A stretch of 64,000 bases of DNA from Gordonibacter urolithinfaciens (lineage in GTDB: Bacteria; Actinomycetota; Coriobacteriia; Coriobacteriales; Eggerthellaceae): contig NZ_LT900217.1 in the NCBI RefSeq assembly GCF_900199375.1, positions 2,542,001-2,606,000 on the forward strand. Reading direction: 5' to 3'. Position 1 is the first letter of the stretch; every line of letters begins with the position of its first letter. The notes under the pieces are model-generated. The model ran no database searches, was not told the DNA's origin, and was given only the letters and a program-made list of their open reading frames with translations. The translations under genes and the position numbers were made by a program. Below, piece after piece: positions 52,616-62,853 of this stretch.

Positions 52616-53077
52616 ATGACCGAGACGATCGACCACCGCCCCAGCTGGGACGAGTACTTCATGAAGCTGGCGAACGAAGTTGCCACCCGCACCACCTGCA
52701 TGCGCCGCGGGGTGGGGGCCGTCATCGTGAAGGACCGCCGCATCCTGGCCACCGGCTACAACGGCGTGCCCACCGGCATGCGCCACTGCGCCGAGACCGG
52801 CTGCCTGCGCCAGCAGCTCGGCGTGCCCAGCGGGCAGCGCCACGAGATCTGCCGCGGCCTGCACGCCGAGCAGAACGCCATCATCCAGGCGGCGCGCTAC
52901 GGCATCAACATCACGGGCGCGTCCATCTACGTGAACACGCAGCCCTGCGTCGTGTGCGCCAAGATGCTCATCAACGCCGGCATCGAGGAGATCGTCTACC
53001 AGAACCCGTACCCCGACGAGCTGGCCATGTCCATGCTCGAGGAAGCCGGCATGAAGCTGCGCGTGTTCGAGGGGTAG
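52616..53077 (+). CDS. dCMP deaminase (ComEB-like)
   Basis: A 153-residue zinc deaminase of the cytidine/deoxycytidylate family, which converts dCMP to dUMP for thymidylate synthesis. The zinc and proton-shuttle motif is GLHAEQNAI and the second is [24 protein letters not shown] and the extra Cys-containing segment ([20 protein letters not shown]) are typical of the ComEB/dCMP deaminase branch. The start at 52616 follows GAAAGGAAG, with GC-rich non-coding sequence upstream. It precedes the ATP synthase operon. Confidence 0.9.
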   Translation: MTETIDHRPSWDEYFMKLANEVATRTTCMRRGVGAVIVKDRRILATGYNGVPTGMRHCAETGCLRQQLGVPSGQRHEICRGLHAEQNAIIQAARYGINITGASIYVNTQPCVVCAKMLINAGIEEIVYQNPYPDELAMSMLEEAGMKLRVFEG

Positions 53078-53345
53078 GATGCGGAGAGGGCGGAGAGAGG
53101 ACGGTGTCCGGTCCTGAAATGGGGTTATTCACCTATCAATTAGTTCCCCCTCCGCTTCTCTCCGAATATACAGTTTCGCCCTTCCGCACCGCAGGGTTTA
53201 TTCAGTTTTCTGCCGGATTTATCCACCACTCACCCGAAAATCGGATGTTTTTGTTACCTTCTCGTAGAATAAATCGAACGTTCCGTTATCATACGTACCG
53301 GTTTAATAGGGTGCGTCTGCGAGCGCATGGATTTGAAAGCAGGCT
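53078..53345 (+). promoter_or_regulatory. AT-rich promoter region of the ATP synthase operon
   Basis: 268 bp without a gene and clearly more AT-rich than the surroundings (for example 53230-53320). Candidate -10 boxes include TAGAAT (TCGTAGAATAAATC) and TAATAG (TTTAATAGGG), but none has a convincing -35 at the right spacing. The operon promoter is very likely here; I cannot choose the exact site. Confidence 0.5.
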
Positions 53346-53627
53346 ATGGTACTAGCGATCGTTTTGGGGGCGTTGTCCGGGGTGCTCGGCGTTTTGCCGC
53401 TGTTTCTCGGATTGCGAATGACGAGGCGGGTGACCGACACCAGCAACTTGGGCCATGCAGGCGCCCTGATGCTCGGTGTGCTGTTGTCGTTCGTCATCCT
53501 TTTCCTCGGAGCCATCGCCTGCGTCGTCCTTGCTCGCGACATAGCGGTGCCCTTCGTCTTGGCGGAAGCGGCGGTGCTCGTTGCCTGCGCAATCGGCTAC
53601 GGCGTATATACATTTGTACGGAAGTAG
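53346..53627 (+). CDS. atpI: Small membrane protein at the head of the atp operon (AtpI/AtpZ-like)
   Basis: A 93-residue protein with three hydrophobic segments (about 3-22, 40-62 and 67-88), including FLGLRMTRRVTDTSNLGHAG between the first two. Its position directly before atpB, and its small polytopic nature, fit the AtpI/AtpZ accessory proteins that assist c-ring assembly or magnesium supply. Sequence similarity to those families is not clear to me, so the assignment is mainly positional. It ends 18 bp before atpB. Confidence 0.6.
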   Translation: MVLAIVLGALSGVLGVLPLFLGLRMTRRVTDTSNLGHAGALMLGVLLSFVILFLGAIACVVLARDIAVPFVLAEAAVLVACAIGYGVYTFVRK

Positions 53628-53645
53628 GATGGGAAGGTAAGACAC

Positions 53646-54431
53646 GTGAATCCACTTGATCAACTAGCGGCCGAGGTGCCCCATCTGCAGCATTCGTTCG
53701 ACCCGGCCTTTGTGTTCGGCTCGGGCTCGTTCGGCATGACCCAGTACGTGCTGTGGATGATCATCTGCTTCGTCATCACGCTCATCGTCGTGCTGACGGC
53801 GGGGAAGCGCCTCACGCTCATCCCCACGAACAAGTTCACGAACATGGTCGAGTACGGCTACGAGTTCGTGAAGAAGGACATGGGCGAGAGCGCCATCGGC
53901 CACGGCTACAAGAAGCACATCCCGTTCCTGGCCACGCTGTTCTTCTTCATCCTCATCAGCAACTTCGTCGGGTTGATCCCCGGCTGCAAGACGCCCACCG
54001 GCTCCATCTCCATCACGTGGGCCCTCGCCGCCATCTCGTTCGTGTACTTCATCTTCTACGGCATCAAGGTCAAGGGCCTGGGCGGCTACCTCAAGTCGTT
54101 CGCGCCGGCCGGCCTGCCCGTGGTCATGGTGCCCATCGTGTGGTTCCTGGAGCTCTTCTCCACGGTGCTGCGCGTGCTCACGCTCGCCGTGCGACTCTAT
54201 GGCAACATGTTCGCCGGCCACATGGTGCTCGGCATCTTCGCCTTGCTCACCAGCGTGTTCATCGGCTCCGCCATCCAGGGCGCGGGCGTTGCGGTGGGCG
54301 GCATATCCATCGCCTGGATGCTGTTCCTGTTCGCCATGTACGCGCTCGAGGTGCTGGTCGCGTTCCTGCAGGCCTACGTGTTCACCATCCTGAGCGCGGT
54401 GTACATCGGCCTGGCGACCTCCGACCACTAG
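53646..54431 (+). CDS. atpB: ATP synthase F0 subunit a
   Basis: A 261-residue membrane subunit forming the half-channels next to the c ring. LTLAVRLYGNMFAGHMVLG carries the essential Arg. NFVGLIPGCKTPTGSISITW, the GGYLKSFAPAGLPVVMVPIV region and the C-terminal EVLVAFLQAYVFTILSAVYI are family markers. GTG is the start codon, with GGAAGG upstream. Part of the conserved operon I-B-E-F-H-A-G-D-C. Confidence 0.95.
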   Translation: MNPLDQLAAEVPHLQHSFDPAFVFGSGSFGMTQYVLWMIICFVITLIVVLTAGKRLTLIPTNKFTNMVEYGYEFVKKDMGESAIGHGYKKHIPFLATLFFFILISNFVGLIPGCKTPTGSISITWALAAISFVYFIFYGIKVKGLGGYLKSFAPAGLPVVMVPIVWFLELFSTVLRVLTLAVRLYGNMFAGHMVLGIFALLTSVFIGSAIQGAGVAVGGISIAWMLFLFAMYALEVLVAFLQAYVFTILSAVYIGLATSDH

Positions 54432-54578
54432 GAGATCGTCCCCGCTGGCCGCGCGAGCGGGCGGCATCGCGCCGAGGGCGCGGAACCACGGTTCATACCG
54501 GCACTCCACGGCCGGTTGACATAAACAGGTTGTCCAAAGTCTCCGAGGTTGGCTCGGAAACGGTAAAAGGAGGAAATT

Positions 54579-54797
54579 GTGGAAACTACCATCGTTCTTG
54601 CGGCTCTGAAGCTCGTGGGCTACGGCCTGTCGACCATCGGCCCCGGCGTCGGCATCGGCATCGCCTGCTATGGCTGCTGCGTCGCGACCGCCCGCCAGCC
54701 CGAACTGCAGGGTCGTCTGTTCACGAACTTCATCATCGGCGCCGCCCTCGCCGAGGCCCTCGGCCTCATCGGCTTCGTTCTGACCTTCATCGTGTAA
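54579..54797 (+). CDS. atpE: ATP synthase F0 subunit c
   Basis: A 72-residue hairpin of two helices that forms the rotor ring. Helix 1 has the Gly-rich GPGVGIGIACYG and the loop ARQPEL; helix 2 holds the ion-binding Glu in AALAEALGLIGF. The residue that is Gln in sodium-type rings is Ile here (GVGIG) and the position after the Glu is Ala rather than Ser or Thr. The ring is therefore predicted to be proton-driven. GTG is the start, after AAAAGGAGG. A 147-bp gap separates it from atpB. Confidence 0.95.
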   Translation: METTIVLAALKLVGYGLSTIGPGVGIGIACYGCCVATARQPELQGRLFTNFIIGAALAEALGLIGFVLTFIV

Positions 54798-54849
54798 CTC
54801 GGCCTTATTCGGACATATTTGCCGCAAGAAGGCTAAAGGAGGTTACAAC

Positions 54850-55467
54850 GTGAAAGACAGAGCGAAAAAAGCATCGACTCGCATGGGGGTTGCCGCAGTT
54901 GCCGGCGCCGGCATGACGTTTGCTTTTCCCGCGCTCGCGTTCGCCAGTGAGGAGGAGGCAGGCGGCATCAGCGCCATCCTGCCCGACATGGCGGAGTTCA
55001 TCCCCATGCTCGTCATCTTCATCTTGCTGTGGATCGTCCTCGCGAAGCTCGGCTGGCCCAAGTTCGAGGCCATGCTGTCCAAGCGCGAGACGATGATCAA
55101 AGATGCCCTCGAGAAGTCCGAAGAGGCCCGCATCGAGAGCGAGCGGGTGCTCGAGGAGTACCGGGTGCAGCTGGCCGATGCCAAGGCCCAGGCGGCCCAG
55201 ATCGTGGCCGACGCCAAGCAGACCGGCGAAGCCGCCAAGGCCGACATCACGGCCAAGGCCCAGTCCGAGGCGACCGACATGATCGCCAAGGCGCGCACGG
55301 CCATCGAGGCGGAGAAGAAGGCTGCCATCGCCGAGCTCCAGAGCTCCGTCGCCGACACGTCCGTCGCGGTTGCGGCGCGCCTCATCGGCGAGGACCTCTC
55401 GGAGAGCGAGCATCGCAAGATGATCGAGCGCTACGTGAACGAGGCGGGCAGTTTCGATGCCAACTAA
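54850..55467 (+). CDS. atpF: ATP synthase F0 subunit b with N-terminal signal-like extension
   Basis: A 205-residue peripheral stalk subunit. A membrane helix (about 50-70, FIPMLVIFILLWIVLAKLGW) is followed by a long charged coiled coil, as usual. Unusually, residues 1-33 form a second hydrophobic segment that looks like a cleavable signal peptide (basic start MKDRAKKASTR, hydrophobic core, then FPALAFASEEE). The b subunit of most bacteria begins directly at the membrane helix. GTG is the start and a near-perfect AAAGGAGG stands upstream, so the extension is probably translated. It overlaps atpH by 11 bp. Confidence 0.92.
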   Translation: MKDRAKKASTRMGVAAVAGAGMTFAFPALAFASEEEAGGISAILPDMAEFIPMLVIFILLWIVLAKLGWPKFEAMLSKRETMIKDALEKSEEARIESERVLEEYRVQLADAKAQAAQIVADAKQTGEAAKADITAKAQSEATDMIAKARTAIEAEKKAAIAELQSSVADTSVAVAARLIGEDLSESEHRKMIERYVNEAGSFDAN

Positions 55468-56034
55468 TCGTCTTATCGTCAAAGAGGAAGTGGCAGTCTA
55501 TGCCGCCGTCCTGTTCGATGGGGCGTTCGAGGCGGGCGGCCAGGAGGCGGTCCTCGAGGTGCGCGACCAGATGGTCCGCGTCGCCGAGGCCATGCGAACG
55601 AACATGGAGCTGTCCGTTGCCTTGTCAGACCCGGGCTACACGCCCGAGCAGCGGGGCGAGCTTGCCAGGAACGTGTTCGCTGGCTGCAACCCGGTCCTGC
55701 TCGACGTGCTGGCGGTTCTGGCCGAACGGGGCGACGCCGCGCTGCTGCCCCGCGTGCTCGAGAACTACGCAGAGCAGCTGCAGAGCAAGTTGAACCTGTG
55801 CGTGGTGGACGTTACGACGGCGGTTCCGCTGGACGACGCCCTGCGACGCATCATTACGGAAAAAGCCGAAGCCGATCTGGACACGAACGTCGTCCTGCGC
55901 GAGAGCGTCGACAAGTCCATATTGGGCGGCATCATCATGAGCACGAACGGGAAGCGCATCGACGCCAGCGTGGCGTCCCAGCTCGACCATGCCCGCAACG
56001 TGCTCAAAACGACTACAGATGGAGGTGAATGCTA

Positions 56035-56035
<1 letters not shown>
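55457..56035 (+). CDS. atpH: ATP synthase F1 subunit delta
   Basis: A 192-residue stator subunit that joins the b stalk to the alpha subunits. The N-terminal domain is helical and the C-terminal part has the family motif seen as [20 protein letters not shown], followed by [13 protein letters not shown]. Its start lies inside atpF. Its stop TAG (56033-56035) overlaps the GTG start of atpA by one base. Confidence 0.9.
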
Positions 56036-57600
<1,565 letters not shown>

Positions 57601-57612
57601 GGCAGGTAGACC

Positions 57613-58542
57613 ATGCCCAACCTTCACGACATAGAACGGCGCATCAACTCCGTCTCCTCGACGAAGCAGATCACGCGTACCATGGAAATGGTTGCGGCCG
57701 CCAAGATCCGCCGCGCCTCGGAGCGGGTGTACAACGCCCTTCCGTGGGCGAGCGCCATCTCGGAGATGCTCATTTCCACGGCGAAGTACGCACCGCTCGA
57801 CTCCGAGCCGCTGCTCGCCACGCATGACGAGGTCAAGCGCGCTCTGATCGTGGTCATCGCGTCCGATCGCGGGCTTGCCGGCGGGTTCAACAGCAACGTG
57901 CTTCGCCATGCCGAGAAGCTCATCAAGGAGAAGGAGCGCCAGGGCATCGAGGTCGAGATCGTCGCCTGCGGCAAGAAGGCCATCGGGTACTTCAGCTATC
58001 GCAACATCGTGCCGATTTTCGAGTTCCGCGACCTCTCGGCCGACCCGACGTACGAGGAGGCGGCCGAGATCTCGCAGTTCGCCGGCGACAGCTACCGCGA
58101 GGGCAAGCTCGACGAGGTCATCATCGTGTTCAACCATGCGAAGAACGCGGCCGAGCAGCGGTTGATCGAGCAGCAGGTGCTGCCCATCAACACCACGAGC
58201 TATGCCGAGCTTCTGGGCCTGGCTCCCAAGGAGAAGGACTACTTCGAGCATTTCCGCGAGAAGGACCTCGACCACCTGCCCGGCGACATCGACTTCGAGC
58301 CCGATGCCGAATCGGTCATGCACTATCTGATGCGCGCCTACCTGCGCAACACGTTCTACTACGCGCTCATCGACTCGGCGGCTGCCGAGCAGGGCGCGCG
58401 CCGCACCGCAATGAAGTCGGCGACCGACAACGCCAACGAGATGGTCAACACCCTGACCCGCGTGTACAACCGCGTGCGCCAGGGCGCTATCACGACCGAG
58501 ATCTCGGAGATCGTTGGCGGCGCCGCAGCTTTGGAGGAATAA
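57613..58542 (+). CDS. atpG: ATP synthase F1 subunit gamma
   Basis: A 309-residue central shaft. The N-terminal coiled-coil helix is RRINSVSSTKQITRTMEMVA AAK and the C-terminal one includes RRTAMKSATDNANEMVNTLT with the family motif ending QGAITTEISEIVGGAAAL. SDRGLAGGFNSNV is the characteristic Rossmann-like core motif. It lies 12 bp after atpA and is immediately followed by atpD with no gap. Confidence 0.94.
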   Translation: MPNLHDIERRINSVSSTKQITRTMEMVAAAKIRRASERVYNALPWASAISEMLISTAKYAPLDSEPLLATHDEVKRALIVVIASDRGLAGGFNSNVLRHAEKLIKEKERQGIEVEIVACGKKAIGYFSYRNIVPIFEFRDLSADPTYEEAAEISQFAGDSYREGKLDEVIIVFNHAKNAAEQRLIEQQVLPINTTSYAELLGLAPKEKDYFEHFREKDLDHLPGDIDFEPDAESVMHYLMRAYLRNTFYYALIDSAAAEQGARRTAMKSATDNANEMVNTLTRVYNRVRQGAITTEISEIVGGAAALEE

Positions 58543-60436
<1,894 letters not shown>

Positions 60437-60466
60437 CGCGCCGCCGCATCACAAGGGTACCAACCG

Positions 60467-60500
60467 AGGAGGGGGACAGCTTGGCTGTCCCCCTCCTTTC
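60467..60500 (+). terminator. Terminator of the ATP synthase operon
   Basis: AGGAGGGGGACAGC (60467-60480) pairs perfectly with GCTGTCCCCCTCCT (60484-60497) around TTG, followed by TTC. The 14-bp stem lies 30 bp after atpC and also faces the minus-strand toxin gene, so it may act in both directions. Confidence 0.85.
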
Positions 60501-60513
60501 ATGTTCGCTGTTG

Positions 60514-60783
60514 CTAGTGCACTCTCCGCTGATGGATCAAAGCTGCAACATACACGGTGTCTTCTACCTTGTCGTATCGGTAGAGAATATCGAACGGTGC
60601 GATAACAATTTTTCGGCAGTCCTTCCCGAAGCGCTTCTTGATGGCGTAGGGAAGTTCGGTTGAGCCGAGTTCGGGAAGAGCTTCCAGCATTTCCACCAAT
60701 CGGTAGAGATCGTTGAACATGCGCTCGGAATAGACCTCGGCTGTCGCCTCGACGAATTCTTCCGAGATGATGACCTTAGGCAT
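60514..60783 (-). CDS. RelE/ParE-family toxin (toxin-antitoxin pair 3)
   Basis: An 89-residue basic protein with the RelE/ParE pattern: helix pair (FVEATAEVYSERMFNDLYRL and VEMLEALPELG), then KKRFGKDCRKIVIAPFDILY, RYDKVEDTVYVAALIHQRR, the closing beta strands with the Arg/His residues of the active region. It overlaps the upstream antitoxin gene by 8 bp. By family it would cleave ribosome-bound mRNA or poison gyrase; the target is not resolved. Confidence 0.8.
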   Translation of the reverse strand: MPKVIISEEFVEATAEVYSERMFNDLYRLVEMLEALPELGSTELPYAIKKRFGKDCRKIVIAPFDILYRYDKVEDTVYVAALIHQRRVH

Positions 60784-61066
60784 GCTTTCTCCTCAGCTTG
60801 AGCGCTGCCTCGCGCGCCACCTCTGCACCCTCGTAACATCGTCCGGCCTCTATGTCGGCGAAACCGCGTTCCAAAGCGGCGGCCACAAGGGCCTCGTAGG
60901 CGGCCTGATCCGCTACCTCCTTCATCTTCTGCTCGTACACCTCCTCCGAGCAGAACACGAACGCGCCGGCGCCGTTCTCGGTGATGCGCACGATTCCCTT
61001 GCGCGCGGCTTCCTTGACCTCGCCCTGCTTCTTCTGGAGGGCGGTGACGGGATAGATGGGTTCCAT
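60776..61066 (-). CDS. Phd/YefM-like antitoxin (toxin-antitoxin pair 3)
   Basis: A 96-residue protein with the Phd/YefM N-terminal pattern: MEPIYPVTALQKKQGEVKEA followed by RITENGAGAFVFCSEEVYEQ, the dimeric DNA-binding half, and an acidic-to-basic helical C-terminus that would wrap the toxin. AAAAGGAGG lies upstream of the ATG at 61066. The operator-promoter at 61112-61141 is just upstream. Confidence 0.8.
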   Translation of the reverse strand: MEPIYPVTALQKKQGEVKEAARKGIVRITENGAGAFVFCSEEVYEQKMKEVADQAAYEALVAAALERGFADIEAGRCYEGAEVAREAALKLRRKHA

Positions 61067-61111
61067 GGCAAGCCTCCTTTTCGCTTGCGAGGAGCATAGC
61101 AGGATAGAGGA

Positions 61112-61141
61112 TTATTGTATATACCGTTCGCTATACAATAA
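61112..61141 (-). promoter_or_regulatory. Operator-promoter of toxin-antitoxin pair 3
   Basis: TTATTGTATA (61112-61121) and TATACAATAA (61132-61141) form a perfect 10-bp inverted repeat with a 10-bp spacer. On the minus strand a TTGCTT ... TATACA promoter (18-bp spacer) overlaps it. This is the expected autoregulation site for the antitoxin-toxin complex. Confidence 0.7.
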
Positions 61142-61165
61142 GCAACCTTTTATCCGGTTGCACCC

Positions 61166-62626
61166 CTATGCGTCGTCGGGGTTCGCGGCCTCGATGGCGT
61201 CGAGGAGCTCCTCGCGGGAGTTGATGCCCATCTTCTTGTAGATGTTGTACGTGTGCGACTTCACGGTGTGGCTGGAGATGCACAGCTTGTTCTGGATGTG
61301 CTCGATGCCGCGGCCCTTCGCCATGAGGAAGAACACCTCGGTCTCGCGCGCGGAGAGCTTGGCCTCGCGCGCCATCACGGTGCAGCGGGCCTTCCAGCGG
61401 CCCTGCTCGTGCTCATGCTCGGGAGCCTCGGCGGCATCGTCGTCGTCGGCAGGACGGCGGCTCGGGGCGAACGTGATGAACGCGGCCAGCACCACCACCA
61501 GCCCCAGCGCGACGCCCGAGAGCACGGCGTAGTTCGTGGCGCCGGTGGCCGCCGGCAGCAAACCCAGCGCGAAGCCCGCCGCCATCCCGGCGCCGAGCAC
61601 GCCCTGGCTCATTCCCACGAAGTACAGGGGCGCCGCATGCCGGTTGTGCGCCGTGTGCACCTCGAAGGCCATGCTCACCACCACCAGGAACACGTAAACG
61701 GCCAAAAGCAGCAGGTTCGACAGCGCGTACACCGGCCCGGTGAACAGCGTCATGGACACGAGCGACACCACGAGGAACGGGAACACCATGCGCAGCACGT
61801 CGATCTGGCGCATGCGCCCGGCGAAGCGGTGCATGAACGCGAGCACCGCCAGCGCGCCGGCCAACGCGAACCCGGCGATGCCGGCGAACAGCAGCGGATC
61901 GCCGGCCAATTGCGTGATAGAACCGGCTCCGAGGCCGAACACGATGCCGTACACGAGGTAGATGACGCCGAACGCCCACGAGAGGCCCGCCTTCTCCTGG
62001 GAGACGGCCAGCGGTATGCGCAGGCCCTCGTCCGGCCCCGCCTCGTGCGCCACCACGCGCTCGACGCCCAGGCTTACCAGAGGGCACACCACGAGCATGA
62101 CGATGCTGAAGTAGGACGGCAGCAGGTTGATGATGAGGTAGAGGAAGCCGCCGCAGGCGGTGGAGAGCGCCATGCAGCGCGCCACCGACCGCTCGTCGAG
62201 GCGCGATACCGCGGGCATCCAGCTGAACAGAAGGCATCCCAGGCCGGCCCCCGAAAGCCCCCATGCCGCGAGGTCGAAGGCGAGCGGCAACGGCATGCCG
62301 AGCGCCGCATAGGCCGTGGGCGACACGGCGGCGATGACGCAGAACGCCGCCACGAACCCCGTCATGGCCCGCCGTGCACGGGGCGACGGCAGCCCTTCGG
62401 GGGCACGCGACATCGTGAGGCAGCAGGCCCCGAAACCGATGAAGAACGCGATGCGCAGGGCCAAGTGGTACCACAGCCGGTCGATGCCGGGATCCAAGAA
62501 CGAGTTGCGCATGAGCATGGCGAAGAAGCAGGTCCAGAAGAGCGCCATGCCTCCCACCATGGTGAGAAGCATGGTGGGAGATACGCTCTGACGTGGTGTT
62601 TCGCAGCTATTCAGACTTTTTTCCAT
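61166..62626 (-). CDS. LuxR-type regulator with multi-helix membrane domain
   Basis: A 486-residue protein. The N-terminal 400 residues hold about ten to twelve membrane helices in an MFS-like arrangement. An acidic linker (DDDDAAEAPEHEHEQ) follows. The C-terminal LuxR/FixJ helix-turn-helix is KLSARETEVFFLMAKGRGIE, HIQNKLCISSHTVKSHTYNI and YKKMGINSREELL. Such membrane LuxR proteins are greatly expanded in Eggerthella and relatives, where some (for example DadR) control adjacent molybdenum enzymes for catechol dehydroxylation. It is divergent from a molybdopterin oxidoreductase. The start at 62626 is uncertain: an ATG at 62653 in the same frame is similarly likely, and neither has ideal Shine-Dalgarno spacing. 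Confidence 0.85.
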   Translation of the reverse strand: MEKSLNSCETPRQSVSPTMLLTMVGGMALFWTCFFAMLMRNSFLDPGIDRLWYHLALRIAFFIGFGACCLTMSRAPEGLPSPRARRAMTGFVAAFCVIAAVSPTAYAALGMPLPLAFDLAAWGLSGAGLGCLLFSWMPAVSRLDERSVARCMALSTACGGFLYLIINLLPSYFSIVMLVVCPLVSLGVERVVAHEAGPDEGLRIPLAVSQEKAGLSWAFGVIYLVYGIVFGLGAGSITQLAGDPLLFAGIAGFALAGALAVLAFMHRFAGRMRQIDVLRMVFPFLVVSLVSMTLFTGPVYALSNLLLLAVYVFLVVVSMAFEVHTAHNRHAAPLYFVGMSQGVLGAGMAAGFALGLLPAATGATNYAVLSGVALGLVVVLAAFITFAPSRRPADDDDAAEAPEHEHEQGRWKARCTVMAREAKLSARETEVFFLMAKGRGIEHIQNKLCISSHTVKSHTYNIYKKMGINSREELLDAIEAANPDDA

Positions 62627-62779
62627 AGGCGTTCGCGCGGCCCCCTCCCGCATATCGCCGAGGCCCCTCCGAAGAAACCAGACGATTTGTCGATGGCGCC
62701 CATGATAAACGGTCTCTAGGATCGTGGCAAGGAAAGGCACCGCCGCCGCCCGGGGACCCGAAACCGGGGAACAGGACGG

Positions 62780-62804
62780 GGAGGCCCCTCGGGGCCACCT
62801 CCCG
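62780..62804 (+). promoter_or_regulatory. GC-rich hairpin in the leader of the molybdopterin enzyme gene
   Basis: GGGAGGCCCC (62780-62789) pairs with GGGGCC-A-CCTCCC (62792-62804) around TC, one bulged base. It ends 49 bp before the ATG at 62854. It may stabilise or regulate the mRNA; no T-run follows. Confidence 0.35.
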
Positions 62805-62853
62805 CAGAGAGCGGGGCGGGTGCATCCGAGACGAAAGGACGAGGAGGCAAGGT

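Noticed and set aside
54579-54797. Sodium-driven ATP synthase
   Set aside because: The c subunit lacks the Gln in helix 1 and the Ser/Thr after the ion-binding Glu that mark sodium rings.
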